NCBI GenBank assembly: GCA_017302435.1
Contig: JAFLDL010000007.1
Span: 53,897-117,896, forward strand
Origin: Candidatus Accumulibacter necessarius
GTDB taxonomy: Bacteria; Pseudomonadota; Gammaproteobacteria; Burkholderiales; Rhodocyclaceae
Direction of reading: 5' to 3'
Length of the DNA: 64,000 bases
Made by a program: the position numbers and the translations under genes. The notes beneath the pieces are model-generated. The model worked only from the letters and a program-made list of their open reading frames with translations, was not told the origin of the DNA and ran no database searches. Below are positions 30,618-40,200 of the stretch, one piece after another (positions within the stretch are counted from its first letter, which is position 1; each line of letters begins with the position of its first letter).

Positions 30618-32072
30618 CTACTTGCGCCAGAAAGCCGGCGTCAGCACAACCAGCAAGGTAAAGATCTCCAGCCGACCGAGAAGCATGGCGAAGGTGCATA
30701 CCCAAGTCTGAAAGTCGGTGAGTACACCGAAGTTCGTCGCCGGTCCGACCTGGCCCAAACCCGGTCCGGTATTGTTGATGCTGGCAACCACCGCCGAGAA
30801 TGCAGTGATGATTTCGAGCCCCGAAAGTGAAAGAGCCAGTGTCATCGAAACGATGCACACCATGTAGATGAAGCCGAAGGCAAGCACTGCGAAGAGAATA
30901 TTGGAAGGTACCACGGCCCCCCCGATCTTGATCGGATGCACGGCGCTCGGGTGCATGGCGCGCGTCAGCTCCCGATAAACCTGCTTGTAGAGAACGATGG
31001 CGCGGATCATCTTGATGCCACCACCCGTCGAACCGGCGCTGGTCGCGAAGCTCGACAGGAACAACATCCACAACGGCGCAAAGACTGGCCACAGGGCGTA
31101 GTCGGTATTGGCATAACCCGTCGTCGTCGCGATCGAGACGACGTTGAATGCCGAATAGCGCAGCGCTTCCAAAAACGTCGGATAGAACTCGTGAACATCG
31201 AGAAAAATGGCGATGCCGATCACACTGCCGACGGTCACCAGCAGAAACCAGCCGGCTTCGGGATCCGAGGCGTACGGGCGCAGCGATCGGCCGGAAAGGA
31301 CCAGATAGTGGGTCGCAAAGTTGCAGCCGGCAATCAGCATGAAGACAATACTGACTGCTTCGATCGCAGGCGAATCGAAAAATCCAAAGCTCGCGTCGTG
31401 GCTGGAAAAGCCGCCAAGCCCCATGGTACTGAACATGTGCATGATCGCATCGAGCCAGGTCATTCCGGCCCAGCCGTAGCCAAGAACACAGCAGACCGAT
31501 ATCAATGTATAGACCACCCACAGCCCCTTTGCCGTTTCGGCTATGCGCGGGGTCATTTTCGAATCCTTCATCGGCCCCGGCGTTTCCGCCTTGAACATCT
31601 GACGGCCACCGATGCCGAGCAAGGGGAGGATCGCCACAGCGAGAACGATCAACCCCATGCCACCCAGCCAGACAAGCTGGCAGCGCCAGAAGTTGATCGA
31701 GACCGGATACCCATCAAGCCCCTCGAAGACCGTCGCACCGGTCGTTGTCAGCCCGGAAACGGCTTCAAAATAGGCATCGGTAAAACTGGCGTCGAGTTGT
31801 ATTATCAGAGGAAGGGCGGCGTACACCGGCAGCACTGTCCACACTAGGGCGACCATGAGGAAACCGTCGCGAATCGTCAGATCGCGCTTCTCCTTGCGCG
31901 TCGCATACCACAGCCCCAGGCCGGTGCCAACCGTGAGCAGGAAGGCTTCGTCGAAAGCACTCTCGGCGCCGTCGTGCATGGCCCACGACAGAAGCAACGG
32001 CACCAGCATCGTCAGGCCAAAGATGACAATCACCAGCGAGAGAACCCGGATCACCGGGTAGTAGCGTTGCAT
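30618..32072 (-). CDS. trkH: Trk potassium uptake protein TrkH
   Basis: 484 residues, integral inner-membrane protein with four pore-loop repeats. The selectivity-filter segments are visible: SGLTTTGATVFEG, HMFSTMGLGGFSSHD, SIATTTGYANTDY and ASINNTGPGLGQVG, with SSFATSAGSTGGGIKM before the third inner helix. TrkH is the potassium-conducting subunit and is gated by TrkA, encoded directly upstream (12-base gap). The gene is part of the rsmB-ntrYX-trkAH run on the minus strand. Confidence 0.97.
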   Translation of the reverse strand: MQRYYPVIRVLSLVIVIFGLTMLVPLLLSWAMHDGAESAFDEAFLLTVGTGLGLWYATRKEKRDLTIRDGFLMVALVWTVLPVYAALPLIIQLDASFTDAYFEAVSGLTTTGATVFEGLDGYPVSINFWRCQLVWLGGMGLIVLAVAILPLLGIGGRQMFKAETPGPMKDSKMTPRIAETAKGLWVVYTLISVCCVLGYGWAGMTWLDAIMHMFSTMGLGGFSSHDASFGFFDSPAIEAVSIVFMLIAGCNFATHYLVLSGRSLRPYASDPEAGWFLLVTVGSVIGIAIFLDVHEFYPTFLEALRYSAFNVVSIATTTGYANTDYALWPVFAPLWMLFLSSFATSAGSTGGGIKMIRAIVLYKQVYRELTRAMHPSAVHPIKIGGAVVPSNILFAVLAFGFIYMVCIVSMTLALSLSGLEIITAFSAVVASINNTGPGLGQVGPATNFGVLTDFQTWVCTFAMLLGRLEIFTLLVVLTPAFWRK

Positions 32073-32084
32073 GGTGGCGCCCTC

Positions 32085-33515
32085 TCAGAAGAAATGGAAG
32101 CCGACGGCGAAAAGTTTCTCCACCTGCTTGACCACCTTCTTGTCGAGACAGAAAACGATTACGTGGTCATCCGTCTCCACCAAGACGTCCTTGTGGGCGA
32201 TCAACACCTGCCCCTTCTGCTTCTGCTTGGCCAGACCGAGGAAGCCGAGATCCCGGCTCTTGTCGAGATCGCGGACGATCGCAGCGATGAATGCGCCAGC
32301 GATCTCCGGCAGTTCGCCGATTCGTCGTCCAACGACTTTCGAGGTCTTCTGATCGCCATGGGCGACGATCTCGAGCGCTTCGGCTGCTCCCCGGCGCAGA
32401 CTGTGAACCTGCGCCACATCGCCGTGGCGGACGTAAGTCAGCAGGGTGCCGATCGACACCTGCGCCGGCGAAAGCGCGATGTCGATCGGCCCACCCTGGA
32501 CGAGTTCGGCGTAGGCGCGGCGGTTGATCAGCGCCACCACCCGTTTGCAACCCATGCGTTTGGCCAGCGAGGCGCCCATGATATTGTCTTCGTCATCGTT
32601 GGTCAGCGCGAGGAAGAGGTCCATCGCGTCAATCGCTTCCTGCTGCAACAACTCCTCATCGGTGGCATCGCCGCAGAGCACCAGCACCGACTTGACGGTC
32701 GTAGCAACGAACTCGGCGCGGCGCCGACTGACCTCAATGAGCTTGACCTCGCACTTGCCCTCAAGCGCCTGCGCGACGCGCAGGCCGATATTGCCCCCGC
32801 CGGCGATCATGACCCGCCGGACGGGTTCGACCGAGCGTCGCAACTCGCGCATCACGGCCCGAATGTGTTCCTCGGCTGCCAGCAGGAACACTTCGTCGCC
32901 GTCTTCGATGATCGTCTCGCCGTTCGGCGTCATGGCTCCGTCGCGGCGATAGATGGCAGCGATTCGGCCATCGATCTCTGGCGGCAGATGGTTGCGCATT
33001 TCCTTGATCGGACTGCCGACCAGCAGCCCTCCGGCGTAGGCGCGAACGGCAACCAGCACCAAGCGGCCTCCCCCAAAATTCAAGACCTGCAGTGCTTCGG
33101 GGAAGTCGATCAGACGCGCGATGTACTCGGTGATCACCTGTTCTGGACACAACGCGTAGTCGACGGCGAAGTTCTCTGGGGCGAGCAGAGTCTTGCTGTC
33201 AAGAAAGTCGCGCGCGCGCAAGCGGGCGATCCTCGCCGGGACGTTGAAGACGCTGCGCGCAACCTTGCAGGCAACGAGATTCGTCTGATCGCTCTGCGTT
33301 ACCGCAATCAGCAGGTCAGCGTTCTCCAGCCCGGCACTGGCCAGCACCGAGGGGTAGGCCGCATTACCGACCACCGTCTGCACGTCGAGGCGATCCTGTA
33401 AGTGCGCCAGGCGATCCTGGTCGCTATCGACCACCGTGATGTCGTTGTTTTCAGACGCCAGACTTTCGGCGACGCTGGCCCCGACCTGACCAGCGCCGAG
33501 AATGACGATGTGCAT
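32085..33515 (-). CDS. trkA: Trk system potassium uptake protein TrkA
   Basis: 476 residues containing two RCK-type units. The first Rossmann fold begins MHIVILGAGQVGASVAESLA, the second VMIAGGGNIGLRVAQALEG, each with an NAD-binding glycine pattern and a following TrkA-C segment (for example GRRIGELPEIAGAFIAAIVRD). TrkA binds nucleotides in the cytoplasm and controls the TrkH channel. Upstream is ntrX (44-base gap), downstream trkH. Confidence 0.97.
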   Translation of the reverse strand: MHIVILGAGQVGASVAESLASENNDITVVDSDQDRLAHLQDRLDVQTVVGNAAYPSVLASAGLENADLLIAVTQSDQTNLVACKVARSVFNVPARIARLRARDFLDSKTLLAPENFAVDYALCPEQVITEYIARLIDFPEALQVLNFGGGRLVLVAVRAYAGGLLVGSPIKEMRNHLPPEIDGRIAAIYRRDGAMTPNGETIIEDGDEVFLLAAEEHIRAVMRELRRSVEPVRRVMIAGGGNIGLRVAQALEGKCEVKLIEVSRRRAEFVATTVKSVLVLCGDATDEELLQQEAIDAMDLFLALTNDDEDNIMGASLAKRMGCKRVVALINRRAYAELVQGGPIDIALSPAQVSIGTLLTYVRHGDVAQVHSLRRGAAEALEIVAHGDQKTSKVVGRRIGELPEIAGAFIAAIVRDLDKSRDLGFLGLAKQKQKGQVLIAHKDVLVETDDHVIVFCLDKKVVKQVEKLFAVGFHFF

Positions 33516-33559
33516 TTTCCCTGATCTCCCTGACAGGCTGGCGGCACGAGACCCCCCTG

Positions 33560-34822
33560 CTACTCTCGTTCATCGCCTCGCCTGCCGACGTTCAGACCGA
33601 GTTGCTTCAACTTCCGGTAGAGGTGTGTTCGCTCGAGGCCCGTCTTTTCCGCCAAACGCGTCATACTACCCCGTTCTCCGGCCAGATGGTATTCGAAGTA
33701 CATCCTCTCGAAGGCTTCACGGGCCTCGCGCAGCGGTTGATCAAAGAACATCGGCGGCAGCGGCAGCGGGGCGCCGATCTGGCCACCGTCGCTCTGCAGA
33801 ATCAGCGCGACGTCGTCGGCGCTGATCTCCTCCTCCAGCGCCGAGAGGGCAAGATTTTTCACCGTTGTTAGCAGCTCCGCCCACTCGCCGTGCCAGCGGT
33901 GAAGACGGAGCGCGTTCTGTGCCCCACTGGAAAAATGCCTCAACGGCACTTCGCCACGCTCGGCGAGATGAGCGAGCAGCAAGGAGGCGATTTCCGGAAC
34001 GTCGTCGCCATGTCCGGAGATCTGCGGCAGCGCCACCCAGACCTCACCAAGCCGGTTAACCAGGACAGGATCCCAGCCGGCCTCGACGAGCCCCGCCATT
34101 GGACGAGTCGAGGCAGCCACCAGCTGCAGATTATGTCTATCGAGCCGCTCAAGCGCGAAGACAAGATTCATCTGTTGCAGTTTGCCCAGCTGCGCCAGAT
34201 CGGAGATGAAAACAATGCCACCACTGGCGTTCTGCAACATTTCCTGTGTCAAGGGCGCGCTCGAGGTCGATAGATCCAGCCACGGTGTCAGATTCGTCTG
34301 CAGGGTACGCGCGCAGATTTCTGCGATGCTGCCCGAAGCGCTTTTTAGCAGCAGAACAGAGGTTTTTGCTGCCGCCTGTTCGAGACGTCGCTTGAGATCC
34401 TTGAGTAACGGCGAGCGCGCGAAGGCATCAAGCGTCAGCGGCTTCTTGACCAGTACGGTTTCATGCTTAAGCGCCTTCTTCACGGTGAGCAGCAGCTTTT
34501 GCAGCGCAATCGGCTTCTCGAGGAAATCGGTGGCACCGATGCGTGTCGCTTCAACCGCTGAGTCGATGGTGCCGTGTCCTGACATCATCACCACCGGCAT
34601 CGTCAACAGTCCGCTCGCTGCCCACTCCTTGAGCAAGGATATGCCGTCTGTATCAGGCATCCAGATGTCGAGCAGAACCAGATCGGGCCGCTTGTCAGTC
34701 CGAATCCTGCGCGCCGCTGTCGCATTCTCGGCCAGCCAGACCGAGTGACCTTCGTCAGCAAGAATCTCGGACAGCAGTTCTCGAATGCCCATCTCGTCGT
34801 CAACGATCAGTATTTGCGCCAT
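33560..34822 (-). CDS. ntrX: NtrX-type response regulator with degenerate AAA+ domain
   Basis: 420 residues. An intact receiver domain (about 1-120) has DDE at 8-10, phospho-acceptor Asp52 (LVLLDIWMPDTDG) and Lys in FLEKPIALQ. The central region is where NtrC-type proteins have an ATPase, but the Walker A position reads SVLLLKSASGSIAEICA instead of GxxGxGKE and no GAFTGA loop is present, so sigma-54 activation by ATP hydrolysis is unlikely. The C-terminal Fis-type helix-turn-helix is clear (SMTRLAEKTGLERTHLYRKLKQLGLN). It starts two bases after ntrY ends. The loss of Walker A has parallels in some other betaproteobacterial NtrX proteins as I recall. Confidence 0.9.
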   Translation of the reverse strand: MAQILIVDDEMGIRELLSEILADEGHSVWLAENATAARRIRTDKRPDLVLLDIWMPDTDGISLLKEWAASGLLTMPVVMMSGHGTIDSAVEATRIGATDFLEKPIALQKLLLTVKKALKHETVLVKKPLTLDAFARSPLLKDLKRRLEQAAAKTSVLLLKSASGSIAEICARTLQTNLTPWLDLSTSSAPLTQEMLQNASGGIVFISDLAQLGKLQQMNLVFALERLDRHNLQLVAASTRPMAGLVEAGWDPVLVNRLGEVWVALPQISGHGDDVPEIASLLLAHLAERGEVPLRHFSSGAQNALRLHRWHGEWAELLTTVKNLALSALEEEISADDVALILQSDGGQIGAPLPLPPMFFDQPLREAREAFERMYFEYHLAGERGSMTRLAEKTGLERTHLYRKLKQLGLNVGRRGDERE

Positions 34823-34824
34823 AC

Positions 34825-36978
34825 TCAGGCCTCGGGAGAAAGTTGGCTTACGCGTCGCTTGGGGGTCGACAGGGAAGCCAGCGGCAGCATGATGCTCACC
34901 TCGGCGCCGACCGGCTGACGGTTGTTTATTCTGATGCCGCCGTGATGTTCGTCGACGATCTTCTTGACGATCGCCAGGCCAAGACCGGTCCCACGCACCT
35001 TGGTGGTGACATAGGGTTCAAAAACCCGTGCAATGATCTCAGGCGGAAAGCCTGGCCCGAGATCGCTCACCACCAGTTCGGCCATGTCCTCTGAACGGCG
35101 CGTACTTATCCGGATTAGCGGAGCGTCGACGGCTTCCTGCGCGTCTTCCGCGTTGCGCAGCAGATTGTGGATGATTTGCCTCAGCTGTGTGCTGTCGCCC
35201 CAGACGGGCGGTAGCTTCGCCGCGAGTTTCGGCTCGATCCTGGCCCGGGACGTTTCATAAAGGCCAAGCACCTCACGAACCAGTGCGTTGAGGTCAACGG
35301 CGGCCAGTTCGGGTGCGGGCATGCGCGCGTAGTCGCTGAAGTCATTGACCATTCGCTTCATCGCCTGCACCTGGGTAATGATGGTCTGCGTCGAACGAGT
35401 CAGCATCTCCGCTTCAGCGCCGCTCAGGCGATCGGCAAGCTTCATCTGCAATCGCTCGGCAGACAGCTGGATCGGCGTCAGGGGATTCTTGATTTCGTGC
35501 GCCAAGCGCCGCGCGACTTCACCCCAGGCGGCACTGCGCTGGGCGGCGATCAGCCGCGTCACGTCGTCAAAGACGACCACATAGCCTCCATGGGGTCCGG
35601 CAGGCAGCTGCGTGCCGCGCAGGAGGAGCGTCTGCGGCAGGCTGCCGCTACGATCAAGCTCTATCTGTTCCTGCCATTCGATTCTGTCGTCTTCGGCAAA
35701 GGCCTCACGAATGGCCTGCCCAAGCACCTGCTGGCGCGGCCAGACATCGGTCTCCTCGCCGAGCAGGCCAGCGAAGTCGTCCGCGAGGATGGCCAGCGCG
35801 CCCTCATTGACCGTTCGTAGAACGAAGCGCCGATCGAAAACCAGGACGCCAGCGGAGAGGTTAGCCAGGATCGACTCCAGATAAGCGCGCGCAGCCTCAA
35901 GCTCGCCACGGTGACGCTCGTTGTCACGCCGCGCCTCGTCAAGCTGACTGGTCATCTGCTTGAACGATCGGGTCAGGATGCCCAGCTCATCGCGACTGTA
36001 GACCGCCTGCTTGGGGGTGTAGTCGCCAGCTGCCACGGCCTGGGTTCCCTCGGCAAGGATCGACAGCGGTGCCGACAAACGACGGGCAAGAACGAAAGCC
36101 AGAGCGATTGCGGTAAACAGGGCGAGCAGCACGGTCAGCGTCAGGGTCATCGCGTAAATCCGGGTCAATCCCTCGCGACCCAGCGAGAGCTCCTGGTAAT
36201 CAGCATACACCGTTTGAACACTGTCCGCGTTAAGTGCGAGGGCGCTCGGTACCGGTTCGACCAGCTGCAGAATGCGAGTCTCGACGCCAAGACCTGGGGG
36301 CATCACGGTCACCAGAACGCGCAGGGTCAGGTCCTTTTCGCCGGTGCTTTCAATGACCGCGTATCTGCGTTCGCTGCGCGCTCGGCGTAACTGCTCGGCT
36401 GCCGGCTGCGACGGCAGCCGACTTGTAAGGTCGGCGGCGGCCGTTGCCAGCAACTCGCCACTGGTTGAAAATAGCGCCGCAGATTGCACCCCGTTCTGCT
36501 CGCGCAAACGGTTGAGCTCAAGTCGGCGCTGTGCCTCGGAACGCTCGCCCAGTTCCAGCGCCATCGCCTGTCCCTTGGCCGCCAGATCCTCAAGCAGTGA
36601 ATCGAGAGCGCCGCGGCCGAGATTCAGCCCCGCCTCCAGGGCCTTCTCGACGCGAACATCAAACCAGGTTTCAATACTCTTGGTGACAAACTGCACCGAG
36701 ACGGCATAAATCAGCACTCCCGGCAGTACCGCCATCAGACCGAACATCAACATCAGGCGAAGCTTGAGGCGTGAGCCGAAGACCTGCGCCCGGTGTTCTC
36801 GCCATAGAGCATGCAGTTGCCACGCAATCAGCGCCAGCAACGAGAGGGCAACGACCGCATTCAGCCCAAGCAGCCACGGGTAGTGGCTGGCAAACAACGC
36901 CGTGTTGGCACTTGCCGAAGCCAGCAGGAACAGGAGGATGCCGCCAAACGACGCGGCGGCAACGATCAGACTCTTCAT
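34825..36978 (-). CDS. ntrY: Nitrogen-regulation sensor histidine kinase NtrY
   Basis: 717 residues. Two N-terminal membrane helices and a third near residue 80 are followed by a sensor region, a fourth helix near 280, and a HAMP segment (ARRLSAPLSILAEGTQAVAAGDYT). Next come a PAS-like region (LANLSAGVLVFDRRF), the phospho-acceptor RRLAHEIKNPLTPIQLSAERL, and the ATPase motifs LRNAEDAQEA, DLGPGFP and GTGLGLAIVKKIVDEHHGG. It is the likely kinase for the adjacent NtrX. The start overlaps the DUF4390 stop as ATGA. Confidence 0.95.
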   Translation of the reverse strand: MKSLIVAAASFGGILLFLLASASANTALFASHYPWLLGLNAVVALSLLALIAWQLHALWREHRAQVFGSRLKLRLMLMFGLMAVLPGVLIYAVSVQFVTKSIETWFDVRVEKALEAGLNLGRGALDSLLEDLAAKGQAMALELGERSEAQRRLELNRLREQNGVQSAALFSTSGELLATAAADLTSRLPSQPAAEQLRRARSERRYAVIESTGEKDLTLRVLVTVMPPGLGVETRILQLVEPVPSALALNADSVQTVYADYQELSLGREGLTRIYAMTLTLTVLLALFTAIALAFVLARRLSAPLSILAEGTQAVAAGDYTPKQAVYSRDELGILTRSFKQMTSQLDEARRDNERHRGELEAARAYLESILANLSAGVLVFDRRFVLRTVNEGALAILADDFAGLLGEETDVWPRQQVLGQAIREAFAEDDRIEWQEQIELDRSGSLPQTLLLRGTQLPAGPHGGYVVVFDDVTRLIAAQRSAAWGEVARRLAHEIKNPLTPIQLSAERLQMKLADRLSGAEAEMLTRSTQTIITQVQAMKRMVNDFSDYARMPAPELAAVDLNALVREVLGLYETSRARIEPKLAAKLPPVWGDSTQLRQIIHNLLRNAEDAQEAVDAPLIRISTRRSEDMAELVVSDLGPGFPPEIIARVFEPYVTTKVRGTGLGLAIVKKIVDEHHGGIRINNRQPVGAEVSIMLPLASLSTPKRRVSQLSPEA

Positions 36979-37616
36979 TTGCCTTCAGCAGTGGCAACCG
37001 TCAAGGTCGATATTCCGGCAGCAGCAGAGGAGGCGGATTCGGCTGGGGTAAACAGCCAGCGCGCCCACTCTGAAGAGAGGTTCCAGTCCCGGTTGGCGAG
37101 CGCATTGACCTGAAAGGTCTTCGGCATTTGTGTCAGATCAAGGCGCATTCGCACGGCCGCGAGGTAACTCTGATCTGCCTTGACCGCTCCCTTGTCGAGG
37201 ACCTGCCAGTGCCGCAGTCGCGAAAGAATGCGCTGTGCATCGTCGAGCGAGGTGAAACTCTGATGCAGCGCACCGCTTGACAAACGATACTGGCGCGTCA
37301 GCGCGTGGTATGAAAGCTGATAGGTCTGACTGCGACTGACCACCTGTTCGTCCAGCCAGTACCAGCGAGAACGGGTCAGTTCGAAGTCGACCACAAAGTA
37401 CAGGGTAACGCCCCTGGCGATGGCCTCTTCAAGCCGGGCATTGAGATTGATGTTGAAGTCTGCAGACAGCGTGTAGCCGTCGTCGCCCTGTGAAAGGGTC
37501 GGGTTACGGACGGTAATGTCGGCAGCCTGCGCGCCAAGCGAGGCGAGTAACAGCAGCAGACCGACAAAAAAGCAGCTAAACAGATTTCTGCAACAAAGCA
37601 TAAAAGAATCCGTCAT
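36975..37616 (-). CDS. Exported DUF4390 protein
   Basis: 213 residues from ATG 37616, which has AGGAAG just upstream; ATG 37601 is possible. A signal peptide (about 1-31, ending GAQA) leads to a DUF4390 domain, recognised from ADITVRNPTLSQGDDGYTLSADFNINLNARLEEAIARGV followed by FVVDFELTRSRWYWLDEQV. The family is found almost always between rsmB and ntrY in betaproteobacteria, as here; function unknown. The start lies inside the 3' end of rsmB (41-base overlap), and the stop overlaps ntrY, so all are one operon. The family's location suggests a periplasmic partner of NtrY, which is only inference. Confidence 0.88.
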   Translation of the reverse strand: MTDSFMLCCRNLFSCFFVGLLLLLASLGAQAADITVRNPTLSQGDDGYTLSADFNINLNARLEEAIARGVTLYFVVDFELTRSRWYWLDEQVVSRSQTYQLSYHALTRQYRLSSGALHQSFTSLDDAQRILSRLRHWQVLDKGAVKADQSYLAAVRMRLDLTQMPKTFQVNALANRDWNLSSEWARWLFTPAESASSAAAGISTLTVATAEGK

Positions 37617-38940
37617 GTTCTTCCTGAGGCAGAAGCCTTTCCTCGACCAACCGACGAGCAGCCGGTCGGCGAACGAGGAAGGCATCAATCTGCGCGCCAT
37701 TCTCTTCCGGGAAAACCGAGCACGTAGCGTAGAGCAGCTTGCCGCCCGGCTTCAACAGGGGCCAAAGCGCGTCGAGAATTTCCGTCTGCAGACGAGCGAA
37801 ACGCCGGATGTCACTCTCCCGGCGCAGGTACTTGATATCCGGGTGGCGGCGAACAACACCCGAAGCCGAGCAGGGCACATCCGCAAGAATGGCGTCGAAC
37901 GGCAGACCATCCCACCACTCATCACTGGCTCGGCAATCCGCCATACTGACCGTAGCCGACAGCCCAAGCCGCCGCACATTCTCCATTATCAGCTGTGTCC
38001 GACTGGCATCGCTATCAAGCGCCAGCAAATCGATATCCGCAGCTTCCAGAAGATGGCAAGTCTTTCCGCCGGGTGCTGCACAGGCATCAAGGACACGCTG
38101 GCCAGCAGTCGGATCAAGGATTTGCACCGCGCGCTGGGCACCCGCGTCCTGGATCGAGACCAGGCCATCGACGAAGCCCGGCAACGAATCGACAGCAACG
38201 GGCGTTTCCAGTATCAGCGCATCGGGCCCAACCTGCCGGGCTGACAAGCCAACGTCCTGCAAGCGTGCCACATAATCAGTCAGCACGATACGGCGCCGAT
38301 TCACGCGCAGGGTCATCGGGGGCTGGGAATTGCCCACCGCGACAATCTCCTGCCAACGATCCGGATAGGCACGACGAAGGCGACTCAACCACCAGTGCGG
38401 GTGTTGGTGCGCAGCCTCGTCGTCATCGGCAATGGCTAGATGCAGAGTCTCGCGCTGACGCAAGTAGTTGCGCAGAACGCCATTCACTAAGCCACGAAAC
38501 GCGCCGCCAGCCAGTTCACCGGCGGCCGCCACCGCCTGATCTACAACCATGTAGGCCGATTCGGGCCGAGTCTGCAGACGATAGAGGGCGCCAAGCAAGA
38601 GAGCCTCCACTTCCGGATGAGGCAACGCTTTTTCCAACAAATGCCGAAGGACAAACTCGCCACAGGCGTAACGGCGTAAAGTGCCGTAGGCCACATCCTG
38701 CGCTCCGGCACGGGCAGCGCCGAGCGCCGTGCTCAGGCCGGTGAGCGCCTGCGTCAGGCTTCGTCCCGCCCGCACCTCGGCAATCACGCGTCCCGCCAAT
38801 AACAGGCTCAGAGCGAGCGAGTCCGGTGGAAGCTGGCAGGGCGTAACGGCAGCCGCCGGGAGCGACGATGCTTTGCCGCTGTGTGCCGGTCTACGCACGC
38901 GTAGCGCACGCGACGACGGGAAGGAGGGGGTAGACGACAA
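37576..38940 (-). CDS. rsmB: 16S rRNA (cytosine967-C5)-methyltransferase
   Basis: 454 residues. An N-terminal NusB-like RNA-binding domain (LEKALPHPEVEALLLGALYRLQT) precedes the methyltransferase domain with the SAM site VLDACAAPGGKTCHLLE, the PC motif ADVPCSASGVVRRHPDIKY and the TC motif LLYATCSVFPEENGAQ, whose cysteine is the catalytic nucleophile. It methylates C967 of 16S rRNA. The first 35 residues are Ser/Pro/Arg-rich and poorly conserved, so the true start may be a little further in. The gene is divergent from the S1/P1 nuclease. Confidence 0.95.
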   Translation of the reverse strand: MSSTPSFPSSRALRVRRPAHSGKASSLPAAAVTPCQLPPDSLALSLLLAGRVIAEVRAGRSLTQALTGLSTALGAARAGAQDVAYGTLRRYACGEFVLRHLLEKALPHPEVEALLLGALYRLQTRPESAYMVVDQAVAAAGELAGGAFRGLVNGVLRNYLRQRETLHLAIADDDEAAHQHPHWWLSRLRRAYPDRWQEIVAVGNSQPPMTLRVNRRRIVLTDYVARLQDVGLSARQVGPDALILETPVAVDSLPGFVDGLVSIQDAGAQRAVQILDPTAGQRVLDACAAPGGKTCHLLEAADIDLLALDSDASRTQLIMENVRRLGLSATVSMADCRASDEWWDGLPFDAILADVPCSASGVVRRHPDIKYLRRESDIRRFARLQTEILDALWPLLKPGGKLLYATCSVFPEENGAQIDAFLVRRPAARRLVEERLLPQEEHDGFFYALLQKSV

Positions 38941-39192
38941 GGCCGCGATCCGCTGGGATTGAAGGGATGGGCGAGTTTAGCACGACGCCCGGTGATGGCG
39001 AGACCGTCCCTGTCGGATGATAATGCGCACATGGATTCCTCCTCGCTCAAGCCCTGCGCATGGCTTTCGGTCACAGCCGCTTTGGCAACGATTCCGCTCA
39101 AGGGGGTTGCCCGGCTTGTCGCAGGCTCTGTCGAACGCCCCGGGGAATGGCATCAGAGAACGATATCGACCTTGACCGCTGATCGACAAGCG

Positions 39193-40188
39193 ATGTTGAG
39201 ACTTCTTCAGCGATTTTTCCGGCTGACCCTGCTGCTGCTCATCGCATCGCCGGCATTCGCCTGGAATGCGGCCGGGCACCGGATCAGCGCCATGATTGCC
39301 TGGGAGCAACTGGACGCCGACACCAGGGCGGCAGTGACCACACTCCTGCACCAGCACCCGGACTTCGATCGCTGGCAGACACGCGGCAAGGGCGTCGACC
39401 AAGGCCTGACTGCCTTTCTCGAAGCGTCGACCTGGCCGGACGACATACGCAAGGATCAGCGCTTCTATACCGCCGGGGTCGAGGAACCAACGCCAACCCT
39501 TCCTGGCTTCCCGGATATGGAACGGCGACTCGATTGGCACTACGTCGACCATCCGCTGAATCCTGCCGGCAACTTGCAATCCTCGCCCGGCAAGATCGAT
39601 CGACAACTGGAGGTACTGGCGCAGACGTTATGGAGCCGCAAAGCAACGCCCAGTGAGCAGGCCTATGCCCTCCCCTGGTTGATTCACCTCGTGGCGGATG
39701 CCCACCAGCCGCTGCACGCTGCCAGTCGCTATGGCAGGGACGGGCGGAGCGACAACGGAGGCAATGCGCTGGCCATCATCAATCCATACAACACGCGCCA
39801 CCCGTCGATGAACCTGCACCGCTATTGGGACGATCTGCCGGGTCCGCCCTGGCTGCGCACTAGCCGGCTTGAAAGCGCGGTCAAATGGCTGACGGAACGG
39901 CACCCGCCTCCGGCATCAGCGGGAACCCCAACGCTATGGCTCGACGAAAGCTGGCAGATTGCCCGCGAACGCGCCTATCCTCCGGGGGAAGAATCCGTAC
40001 CAACGATCAGCGCCGCATTCCATGAGCGCGCGCTGGAGATCGCGAACCGTCGTGTTACAGCCGCCGGCTATCGCTTGGCCGGGCTGCTGCAACACCTCCT
40101 GCGCGGCGCGAAGAAGCCTCGGGGCACAGGTACGAACGACCCGCCTGCGCCTCGCAATGTTCCACGTGAAACAGAATCATCCCCCTGA
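39193..40188 (+). CDS. Secreted S1/P1-type zinc nuclease
   Basis: 331 residues with a signal peptide MLRLLQRFFRLTLLLLIASPAFA. Cleavage leaves Trp as the first residue (WNAAGHRISAMIAW), as needed in S1/P1 nucleases where the N-terminal Trp and following His bind the three-zinc cluster. Further zinc ligands are in WPDDIR, LDWHYVDHP, LIHLVADAHQPLHAA, DNGGNAL and NLHRYWDD. Such enzymes cut single-stranded DNA and RNA and remove 3'-phosphates. No ribosome site is evident, but the signal peptide position supports this start. A parS site lies within the last codons (40158-40173). It converges with fmt. Confidence 0.92.
   Translation: MLRLLQRFFRLTLLLLIASPAFAWNAAGHRISAMIAWEQLDADTRAAVTTLLHQHPDFDRWQTRGKGVDQGLTAFLEASTWPDDIRKDQRFYTAGVEEPTPTLPGFPDMERRLDWHYVDHPLNPAGNLQSSPGKIDRQLEVLAQTLWSRKATPSEQAYALPWLIHLVADAHQPLHAASRYGRDGRSDNGGNALAIINPYNTRHPSMNLHRYWDDLPGPPWLRTSRLESAVKWLTERHPPPASAGTPTLWLDESWQIARERAYPPGEESVPTISAAFHERALEIANRRVTAAGYRLAGLLQHLLRGAKKPRGTGTNDPPAPRNVPRETESSP
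40158..40173. other. parS: parS centromere site (perfect match)
   Basis: TGTTCCACGTGAAACA matches the chromosomal parS consensus TGTTNCACGTGNAACA at all defined positions. It is the binding and CTP-loading site of ParB for chromosome segregation. It sits within the last codons of the nuclease gene (encoding NVPRET), about 17.6 kb from the dnaA-dnaN gap, the usual distance range from an origin. Confidence 0.93.
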
Positions 40189-40200
40189 TCCTGGCTGCGT

